Shown here one piece after another: positions 6,754 to 12,931 of a stretch of DNA of 13,901 nt; position 1 is the stretch's first letter, and the number at the start of each line of letters is the position of its first letter. Under the pieces are notes generated by a model. It searched no databases and was not told the DNA's origin. It saw nothing but the letters and a program-made list of their open reading frames with translations. Source of the stretch: UBA1146 sp963854815 (GTDB lineage Bacteria; Planctomycetota; UBA8108; UBA1146); contig CAWLAN010000072.1 of NCBI GenBank assembly GCA_963854815.1, forward strand, positions 1-13,901. The letters are read 5' to 3'. The translations under genes and the position numbers were made by a program.

Positions 6754-8289
6754 ATGAAATCGATGATCTTCACCATCGCCAACTGGTTGTTCATCTGTAG
6801 CGTGGCGCTGGCCGCACCGGGTGACGATCCTCCCCCCAACATCCTGTTTTTCATCGTCGATGACCTCGGCTGGCAAGACACCTCTCTACGTCTTCACGCG
6901 CAGGGACCACCGCATCGGGATGTCTACCGAACTCCGCAACTGGAACGGCTCGCTGCCGAGGGAATCACCTTCACCGATGCCTACTCCTCGTCGCCGGTCT
7001 GTACGCCGACACGAACCAGTGTCATGACCGGTCGCTCGCCGCAACAAAACCAGATCAGTTACTGGATCCTGCACAAGGACCGTGACACCGGCGGTCCGCG
7101 GGACGGCACCACCCCGCCCAGGTGGAACGTCAACGGTCTCCAACCCGACGATGTGACCCTGCCGCGGTTGTTGCAAAAAGGCGGCTACCGGACCATCCAC
7201 GCCGGTAAGGCGCATCTGGGAGCCAAGGGAACCGCCGGAGAAGACCCGCGCAATCTCGGCTTCGACATCAACATCGCCGGGCACGGTGCCGGCGGACCGG
7301 CCGATTATCGCGGCCAGCGGAACTTCGCCAAGGACCCCGACAACCCCGGCAATTCGTTCTGGGACATCCCCGGTCTGGAGAAATACCACGGCCAGGAAAT
7401 CTATCTGACCGAGGCACTCGCGCTCGAATCGGTGGCCGCCATTCGAGACGCACACCGCGACAAGAAACCGTTCTTCCTGCACTTCTCACCGTACGCAGTC
7501 CATGCACCCATCATCGCCAACCAGCGCTGGCTCGATCACTATGGCGAGTTGCCAGCGAAGGAAGCCGCCTACGCCACGATGATCGAAACGGTCGATCGAG
7601 CCCTGGGGACCCTGCGAGAGGCACTGGAGGATCTGGAGATCCTCGACAACACCATCATCATCTTCACCAGCGACAACGGCGGCCTCTCGGCTCATGCTCG
7701 CGATGGCAAGGCCCACACGCACAACCATCCACTCGCCAGTGGCAAGGGCTCGGCGCTGGAGGGGGGAACACGGGTTCCGCTAGTGATCCGCTGGCCCGGC
7801 AAGATCAAGGCGAAACGACGCAGCAATATGCCGGTGATCAGTCACGACCACTTCCCGACGCTGCTGGAGATCGCTGGTATCGAATGTCCGCCAGCACATG
7901 CAAGCACCGTCGAAGGAGTCAGTCTGGTGTCATACCTGCTCGGCGACGAGCAAGCGCTCGACCCGCAACGAGCGTTGTTCTGGCATATGCCGCACTTCTG
8001 GGGCCCGCGCGGCCCTGGAATCCTGCCGTTCAGTTCGGTGCGCCAGGGACCCTGGAAACTGATCTATTACCATCATCCCGAACCGCGACGAGTGCTCTTT
8101 CATCTCGGCAAGGATCTCGGGGAAAGGCACGATCTCTCGGCACAACAGCCACAAAAGCGGGAACAATTATCAAGATTGCTGGGACAACATCTGCGCACCG
8201 TGAAGGCCCGGTTGCCACACCGAAATGGTGTCGAGATTCCGCATCCTGATCGCATCGACAATGCTGACGAGAAACCAGGGCAACGCTAG
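6754..8289 (+). CDS. Exported type I sulfatase (arylsulfatase/polysaccharide sulfatase family)
   Basis: Type I sulfatases hydrolyse sulfate esters with a formylglycine made from a cysteine. The 511-residue product has a signal peptide (about 1-20, ending SVALA-A). It then has the metal-binding DDLGW (Asp36/Asp37), the sulfatase signature CTPTRTSVMTGR with Cys83 as the formylglycine site, Pro85 and Arg87, Lys152/His154 in GKAHLG, His250 in YAVHAP, Asp307/Asn308 in SDNGG and Lys331 in SGKGSALEGG. The C-terminal subdomain has the usual WKLIYYHH and LFHLGKD-DL ending. All active-site residues are present, so it should be active if a formylglycine-generating enzyme exists; none is in the window. 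The substrate cannot be read from sequence; sulfated glycans are usual for exported members. The first ATG is chosen for the signal peptide. It ends 15 bases from the convergent EF-G-like gene, with no clear terminator between. Confidence 0.92.
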   Translation: MKSMIFTIANWLFICSVALAAPGDDPPPNILFFIVDDLGWQDTSLRLHAQGPPHRDVYRTPQLERLAAEGITFTDAYSSSPVCTPTRTSVMTGRSPQQNQISYWILHKDRDTGGPRDGTTPPRWNVNGLQPDDVTLPRLLQKGGYRTIHAGKAHLGAKGTAGEDPRNLGFDINIAGHGAGGPADYRGQRNFAKDPDNPGNSFWDIPGLEKYHGQEIYLTEALALESVAAIRDAHRDKKPFFLHFSPYAVHAPIIANQRWLDHYGELPAKEAAYATMIETVDRALGTLREALEDLEILDNTIIIFTSDNGGLSAHARDGKAHTHNHPLASGKGSALEGGTRVPLVIRWPGKIKAKRRSNMPVISHDHFPTLLEIAGIECPPAHASTVEGVSLVSYLLGDEQALDPQRALFWHMPHFWGPRGPGILPFSSVRQGPWKLIYYHHPEPRRVLFHLGKDLGERHDLSAQQPQKREQLSRLLGQHLRTVKARLPHRNGVEIPHPDRIDNADEKPGQR

Positions 8290-8304
8290 TTCAGCGGTGT
8301 CCGT

Positions 8305-10344
8305 CTAGCCCCTGGCCCGGGCATACTCTTTTGCCAGAACTTGCTGATCGGTGGCGGGTACCTGCGCGTAATGACTGAACATCATCGTGAAGTCACCTTT
8401 ACCACCGGACAGGGATTTCAGGCGTGAGTGATAGCCCTGCACCTCTTTCAAGGGTGCCTGACCGGAAACCTGGGTGCGACCACCAGAGAGCACATTGGTA
8501 CCCTTGACGGCACCGCGCATGCCCGATAGATCTCCCGCCACATCGCCCATGCAGTCCTCGGGAACGGTGATCACAACATCGACGATCGGCTCCATGACGA
8601 TGGGTTTGGCGTTATGGACAGCATCGACGAACGCCTTCTTGCCCGCCGCCACGAACGCAATTTCTTTCGAATCCACCGGGTGGTACTTGCCGTCATAGAC
8701 GGTGGCCCGGACGTCTTGCAACGGATGGCCAGATACGGGTCCACTGTCGAGTACTTCACGAATCCCTTTTTCGACCGCCGGGATGTACTGGGTCGGGATC
8801 GAGCCTCCGACAACCTTGTTGACGAATTCGAAACCGCCACCTCGCTCGAGCGGTTCGATACGTAGGTAAACCTCACCGAACTGACCTGATCCACCGGATT
8901 GCTTCTTGTGCCGAGCGTGACCCTCGGCCTTACCGGTGATCGTTTCGCGGTAGGCGATCGACGGCAATGCGGTTTGCACCTCAACGCCGTACTTCTGTAA
9001 GATTTCCTCGAGTGCAACACGAAGATGCAGTTCTCCGATTCCGCGCAGAACGGTTTCATTCATCGCCGCGATGTGCTCGACCCGTAGCGAGGGATCCTCG
9101 GCACACATGATGGTCATCGCTTCATTAACCTTTTGCGCAGCCGCCACCGAATCGGTACTCACGGCTCGACCATACATCGGCTCGGGGAGGTTAAAGGATT
9201 GCGGGTGGAGACTGTCGTCATCATGTGAATCGTGCAACACATCGTTATAAAACACCTCTTCAGCACGGGGAATCGCACAGATATCGCCGGGGATCGCCGT
9301 CTCTGATTCGGTCTGCTCGGCACCGTTGAGTTTCAGAAGATGACTGATTTTGATCGGTTTACGTGCACTGCCAACGAACACCTGCCCGCCACGATTGAGA
9401 ATCCCCTGATGGGCCCGGAAGATGGCCATGCGTCCGCGGAAGGGATCAATATCGACCTTGACGACGTGTGCGATGACGTGCTGATCGCTCTCGGGTGAGA
9501 CCGGCACTTCCCTGGCATCTTCGCCTTCGCCATGGATGAAGGAGGAAGGATTCCCCTCGACCGGATTGGGCATCAGCCGCTCAAACACATCGAGCAACTC
9601 GGGGATCCCCACACCGGTACTTGCAGAGGTGAAACAGATCGGAATCAGGTGGCCGTCACGAAGAGCTGTCTCGAACGGTTCGTGCAACTGCTCCGGGGCC
9701 ACTTCGCCTTGATCGAGATAGATCTCCATCAGGGCTTCGTCGACCTCGACGACCTGGTCGACGATCTGCTCGTGAGCCAACTCGACGGTGCTAAAATCAG
9801 TATCCGCTTCAGCGGGGGCAAAGAAGCAGTCGACGACCTTGGCTCCCCCTTCGGCCGGCAAGTTGATGGGCAGACACTGGGCACCAAAGGTATCTTTGAT
9901 CTGCTCGAAGACGCCAGCAAAGTCGACCCCCGGTGCATCGATCTTGTTGACGATGATCATGCGGCAAAGATTTCTCGATGCCGCAGCCTCCATCATCTGC
10001 TGGGTCATCGTTTCTATGCCGGTTTCTGCGTTGACGACGACCGCAACGGTCTCTACCGCAGGTAGTACAGCAAGGGCACGACCCTGAAAATCAGGGTGTC
10101 CGGGGGTATCGAGAAGATTGGCGTGAACACCGCCGTGATCGAAGTGGCAGAAAGTTGCTTTGAGGGAGTGTTTCAGTTCTTTCTCACGAGAATCGAAGTC
10201 GGAAACGGTGGTTCCCTTGTCGATGGAACCCATCGCAGGAATGACTCCCGCGCAATGAAGAAGAGCCTCAGCGAGCAGGGTTTTGCCAGCGCTGGAGTGA
10301 CCGACCAGTGCGACGTTGCGAATATCTTTTGTGGTATAAGCCAC
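8305..10344 (-). CDS. Elongation factor G-like translational GTPase (FusA2-type)
   Basis: The 679-residue product has the full EF-G domain order. The G domain carries G1 GHSSAGKT (15-22), G3 DTPGH (79-83) and G4 NKID (133-136). Domain II follows, then domain III (HIAAMNETVLRGIGELHLRVALEEIL), domain IV (with YDGKYHPVDSKEIAF) and domain V (EPIVDVVITVPEDCMGDVAGDLSGMRG). Switch I reads VSDFDSREKELKHSLKA in place of the canonical EF-G RGITI, which marks the 'EF-G-like' paralog group rather than canonical FusA. Canonical EF-G drives ribosomal translocation; the paralog's role is not firmly known. I chose the GTG at 10344 because GGAGG lies 8 bases upstream and MAYTTKDIRNVAL is a typical start; a longer ATG-initiated frame lacks a ribosome site. 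It lies 123 bases after rpmB on the same strand with no terminator visible, so it is probably co-transcribed. Confidence 0.88.
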   Translation of the reverse strand: MAYTTKDIRNVALVGHSSAGKTLLAEALLHCAGVIPAMGSIDKGTTVSDFDSREKELKHSLKATFCHFDHGGVHANLLDTPGHPDFQGRALAVLPAVETVAVVVNAETGIETMTQQMMEAAASRNLCRMIIVNKIDAPGVDFAGVFEQIKDTFGAQCLPINLPAEGGAKVVDCFFAPAEADTDFSTVELAHEQIVDQVVEVDEALMEIYLDQGEVAPEQLHEPFETALRDGHLIPICFTSASTGVGIPELLDVFERLMPNPVEGNPSSFIHGEGEDAREVPVSPESDQHVIAHVVKVDIDPFRGRMAIFRAHQGILNRGGQVFVGSARKPIKISHLLKLNGAEQTESETAIPGDICAIPRAEEVFYNDVLHDSHDDDSLHPQSFNLPEPMYGRAVSTDSVAAAQKVNEAMTIMCAEDPSLRVEHIAAMNETVLRGIGELHLRVALEEILQKYGVEVQTALPSIAYRETITGKAEGHARHKKQSGGSGQFGEVYLRIEPLERGGGFEFVNKVVGGSIPTQYIPAVEKGIREVLDSGPVSGHPLQDVRATVYDGKYHPVDSKEIAFVAAGKKAFVDAVHNAKPIVMEPIVDVVITVPEDCMGDVAGDLSGMRGAVKGTNVLSGGRTQVSGQAPLKEVQGYHSRLKSLSGGKGDFTMMFSHYAQVPATDQQVLAKEYARARG

Positions 10345-10467
10345 GTTCTGAACCTCCCCTGAGCTGTAATGCCCCTCGAACCACAGCCTCCAGTCAGCAC
10401 TTATTGGTCGCACAGGTGGCGAGTCGCTTCAAAATGCATTCCGATTCGGTCGCCTGATGAGACCCGA
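10345..10467 (-). other. rpmB to EF-G-like spacer
   Basis: These are 123 non-coding bases between the rpmB stop and the EF-G-like GTG. I see only the ribosome site of the downstream gene (GGAGG on the minus strand at 10357-10353). There is no hairpin with a T-tail and no confident promoter, which favours read-through from rpmB. Confidence 0.4.
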
Positions 10468-10743
10468 TTACTTCGGAGGATGAAGGATACCCGCATCGAT
10501 GAGGGTGCGGTAAGCACCGTTCTTCGAGATGGTCTTGAGGGCACGGGTACTCAATCGAATGCGCACGAATTCGTTCAGTTCCGGTACCCAGATTCGCTTT
10601 TTCTGCAGATTGACCTTGAAGTGCCGTTTGGTGAGACCGGTGATCTTGGTACCAACACCACCGAGATGCTTGGCTTTACCACGAGTCTTCTTGCGATTCC
10701 CAGAAGCGGTCCTGGCTCCGGTGATCTGACAGCGACGCGGCAT
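10468..10743 (-). CDS. rpmB: 50S ribosomal protein L28 (bL28)
   Basis: A structural protein of the large ribosomal subunit. The 91-residue product starts with the family hallmark MPRRCQITG and GN, is rich in Lys/Arg, and carries the core block KVNLQKKRIWVPELNEFVRI plus RLSTRALKTISKNG, which match L28 closely. It is longer than many L28 proteins (about 60-80 residues) because of a glycine/lysine-rich insert at about 18-40 and a short C-terminal extension. Only one cysteine sits near the N-terminus, so the zinc-binding CxxC form is absent. The start ATG has AGGA 8 bases upstream. The EF-G-like gene lies downstream on the same strand; rpmG, often adjacent, is not here. Confidence 0.92.
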   Translation of the reverse strand: MPRRCQITGARTASGNRKKTRGKAKHLGGVGTKITGLTKRHFKVNLQKKRIWVPELNEFVRIRLSTRALKTISKNGAYRTLIDAGILHPPK

Positions 10744-10758
10744 GATCGTGATCCTGTT

Positions 10759-10786
10759 CCTGTGCTGGAGATACCTGCGCTGGAGA
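10759..10786 (-). repeat. Tandem 13-bp near-repeat in the rpmB leader
   Basis: On the minus strand TCTCCAGCGCAGG is followed 2 bases later by TCTCCAGCACAGG (period 15, one mismatch). It ends just upstream of the rpmB ribosome site. This may be a protein-binding site, a recent slip duplication or chance. Confidence 0.5.
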
Positions 10787-10867
10787 AATGTGCCTCCACC
10801 GGTCGATTCTCAACATCGAGGCGAGGCAGAGTCACTGACAAAACCATCGCATCGAGGCCAAGCGAGG

Positions 10868-10896
10868 AGGGTAACGACGAGACCCACGATGGTCAA
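10868..10896 (-). promoter_or_regulatory. Sigma-70-type promoter for rpmB
   Basis: On the minus strand TTGACC (10896-10891) is separated by exactly 17 bases from TACCCT (10873-10868). The -35 matches 5 of 6 consensus bases; the -10 keeps the conserved TA...T. Transcription would begin near 10861, giving a leader of about 118 bases before rpmB. Good spacing and position; not proven. Confidence 0.55.
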
Positions 10897-11263
10897 CCGA
10901 ACCCTTTCCTCCCACGGGCCATAACACCCCTTTCAGGGGTATCCTGGAGGTTTTCAGGTCGATGACTGGAGGCGAAATCACCGCCCCTGCCAGACGCCAG
11001 GGGATGCCCGGGAGGAGCCTCGTAACCTGTTGCAAAAAAAAGCCTTACAGGACCCTCCTCGGGACACATCGAGGGCCACTCGATCACCTGGCTGTCGTCG
11101 ATGTGGCACAAGCACGGCTCGATTGATCATGAACGCCGCCGCCACAGGCACTCCCGGGTATGGAACTTCACTGGCGCGTTGAACCCACCAGTTCGACCCT
11201 CCCTTCTGGACCCTACGGCTTCATCCCACATCATGCCTCGCAATGAAGAATCGGAGGACGCGG
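10897..11263. other. Non-coding region with clustered hairpins between rpmB and the galM-like gene
   Basis: No reading frame here has a ribosome site plus a family match. The stretch holds three short hairpins: ACCCCT/AGGGGT (10926-10940, loop TTC), GGCG/CGCC (10971-10985) and CCCCTG/CAGGGG (10984-11003, 8-base loop). The last two share bases and would exclude each other. An A8 run (11034-11041) and a CCTCG/CGAGG pair lie near 11061-11078. No known riboswitch, SRP RNA, 6S, tmRNA or RNase P core motif was recognised. The region must also contain the promoter of the galM-like gene, which I cannot place. Confidence 0.45.
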
Positions 11264-12475
11264 ATGAAGAATGAGCAGATGGTCGCCGAGATCGGTGTTG
11301 TGTGGCTACTGATATTGCTGGTCGTCATCATTGGCTGCAAGGGGACCGGATCCTGGATCACCGAGGCAGAAGATGAAATGGGGCCTGCCGTGGAAGATGG
11401 CATCGTGGTCGAACCGTGGGGTCAGATCGATGGCACCGCGGTGCATCGATACACCCTCGATAATGGTCGGATGCGAATCCGACTCACCGATTACGGAGCC
11501 ACCTTGACCGAGTGTCTCATCCCGGGCATCGATGGCACGTACACCGATATCGTGCTCGGTTTCGACGACGTCGACGGTTATATCGACCGCAGTCCCTATT
11601 TCGGTTCCATCGTGGGTCGCTGCGCAAATCGCATCGCAGGCGGCCGTTTCACTCTCGAAGGATCTCAACAGGTCCTTGCCACCAACAACGGCGAGCATCA
11701 CCTTCATGGAGGAATCAAGGGCTTCGACAAGAGAATCTGGGATGCCAAGCCGATCGACACCGAACAGGGCATCGGTGTCGAGATGCTCCTGACGAGTCCC
11801 GATGGAGAGGAGGGCTACCCCGGCGAAGTGCTGGCTGCAGTGCGCTACATCCTCACCGATGACGACACGCTGCGCATCGAGATGGCCGCCAGTACCGATC
11901 GTGCCACCCCGGTGAATCTGGCTCATCACTCCTACTGGAACCTCGCCGGACATGATTCCGGGACCATTCTCGATCAGCAGTTGATGCTTCAATGCACACG
12001 ATACACCCCCGCCGAGAACCTCATCCCGACCGGCGAAATCGCCCTGGTTGCAGGGACTCCGCTCGATTTCACCACGGCCAAGAGCATCGGTCAGGATATC
12101 GGTCAGTTTCCCGGTGACGGTGCAGATGACCCGGGAGGCTACGACCACAACTTCGTCATCGACGGATTCAGTCTCAAGGAGGCCGGGGCTCTTCGATTTG
12201 CCGCCCGCGCGATCGATCCCGCCAGTGGCACTGCGATGGAGATCTGGACAGACCAGCCGGGGATCCAGTTCTACAGTGGCAACTTCCTCGATGGGGTCGC
12301 TGGCAAGAAGGGTGCGGTGTACCAGAAACACGCCGCGTTCTGCCTCGAGAGCCAGTTGTGGCCCGATGCGATCAACAAGCAAGACAACGACGCCTGGCCC
12401 TCCGTGGTCTTGCGCCCCGGAGAGATCTACACGCACGTCATGGAACATCGATTCGATCTCGGGGGAGGGGCATAA
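11264..12475 (+). CDS. Lipoprotein aldose 1-epimerase (mutarotase, GalM family)
   Basis: GalM-type enzymes interconvert the alpha and beta anomers of galactose, glucose and related sugars. This 403-residue product keeps the catalytic set: NNGEHHLHGG with His148, HHSYWNL with His222, GYDHNF with Asp294 and CLESQ with the catalytic base Glu362. R-C-ANRIAGGRF and the YPGE turn are also typical. It begins with a lipoprotein signal: a hydrophobic helix (about 11-24, WLLILLVVIIG) and a lipobox IIG-C with Cys25 as the lipidated residue. The +2 residue is Lys, not Asp, so the outer membrane is its likely site. I chose the ATG at 11264 because GGAGG lies 6 bases upstream; an in-frame ATG at 11243 would add seven basic residues. 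A GTG-started gene follows after 3 bases, so this heads a three-gene unit. The specific sugar is unknown. Confidence 0.9.
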   Translation: MKNEQMVAEIGVVWLLILLVVIIGCKGTGSWITEAEDEMGPAVEDGIVVEPWGQIDGTAVHRYTLDNGRMRIRLTDYGATLTECLIPGIDGTYTDIVLGFDDVDGYIDRSPYFGSIVGRCANRIAGGRFTLEGSQQVLATNNGEHHLHGGIKGFDKRIWDAKPIDTEQGIGVEMLLTSPDGEEGYPGEVLAAVRYILTDDDTLRIEMAASTDRATPVNLAHHSYWNLAGHDSGTILDQQLMLQCTRYTPAENLIPTGEIALVAGTPLDFTTAKSIGQDIGQFPGDGADDPGGYDHNFVIDGFSLKEAGALRFAARAIDPASGTAMEIWTDQPGIQFYSGNFLDGVAGKKGAVYQKHAAFCLESQLWPDAINKQDNDAWPSVVLRPGEIYTHVMEHRFDLGGGA

Positions 12476-12478
12476 CTC

Positions 12479-12931
12479 GTGATTCGAAATCTGCTCGCAG
12501 TCATCGCCGTCATCAACATCGGAGGCGGGGTCTGGATGCTGGTGGACCCCCAGGGGGTCATCTCCTGGGTGCTGGAGGTACAGGGCAGTGGTGCCTATGA
12601 AGGAGAACTCAGTTTAGCGTCGCTGGGCGAGCTCCGGGCCGTCAGCGGACTGATCACGATGCTCGGAGTGGTGATCCTGAGAGCCCTCTGGAGCCTCGAG
12701 TTCGCCTCATGGCTACAGCCACTCGCCTGGTGTTTTCTTGGCATCTCACTGGCACGTCTCTCCAGTTTGCTGCTCGAAGGAGGCTTCTCCACGTACACCT
12801 TCGCCATGGGCTTGATCGAGGCGACCACTGCCTGGCTGCTGGGAATTCACTCGCAGAGACAGCTGCTGGCTCTGGAGGAAGAAGACGACGAGGAATATGA
12901 CGACGAGGAATACGAGGAGGATTCGGAATGA
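12479..12931 (+). CDS. DUF4345-like four-helix membrane protein with acidic tail
   Basis: The 150-residue product has four likely membrane helices (about 3-22, 53-70, 79-98, 108-124). The pattern ELRAVSGLITMLGVVILRAL then LGISLARLSSLLLEGG recalls the small DUF4345 family of unknown function; I match it from memory of the family pattern, not a search. The last ~18 residues are almost all Asp, Glu and Tyr, with two tandem DDEEY units. Translation starts at GTG 12479, 3 bases after the epimerase stop, with GGAGGGG 8 or more bases upstream. The gene's stop overlaps the next ATG as ATGA, and its GAGGAGGA codons also form the next gene's ribosome site. The position suggests a helper for the flanking sugar enzymes, but no function can be assigned. 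Confidence 0.8.
   Translation: MIRNLLAVIAVINIGGGVWMLVDPQGVISWVLEVQGSGAYEGELSLASLGELRAVSGLITMLGVVILRALWSLEFASWLQPLAWCFLGISLARLSSLLLEGGFSTYTFAMGLIEATTAWLLGIHSQRQLLALEEEDDEEYDDEEYEEDSE
12884..12913 (+). repeat. Two tandem 15-bp units encoding DDEEY
   Basis: GACGACGAGGAATAT (12884-12898) is followed directly by GACGACGAGGAATAC (12899-12913), differing only in the last, synonymous base. It encodes DDEEY-DDEEY in the acidic tail of the DUF4345-like protein. It looks like a recent in-frame duplication and could vary in copy number between strains. Confidence 0.9.

Noticed and set aside
8290..8304. A terminator between the convergent sulfatase and EF-G-like genes
   Set aside because: The 15-base gap is too short and holds no inverted repeat with T-tails.
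9532..10065. 177-codon open frame on the plus strand inside the EF-G-like gene
   Set aside because: It is antisense to the GTPase domain; no start signal or domain.
11031..11045. T8 run on the minus strand as a terminator
   Set aside because: No GC-rich hairpin lies directly before it and no minus-strand gene upstream needs a terminator.
10832..11111. Short minus-strand frames of 67 and 72 codons upstream of rpmB
   Set aside because: They overlap the rpmB promoter and the hairpin cluster, with Arg/Gly/Pro-rich products and no family match.
11306..12448. 380-codon open frame on the minus strand opposite the epimerase gene
   Set aside because: It is long, but antisense to a complete GalM-type catalytic set; the predicted protein resembles no family and lacks a ribosome site.
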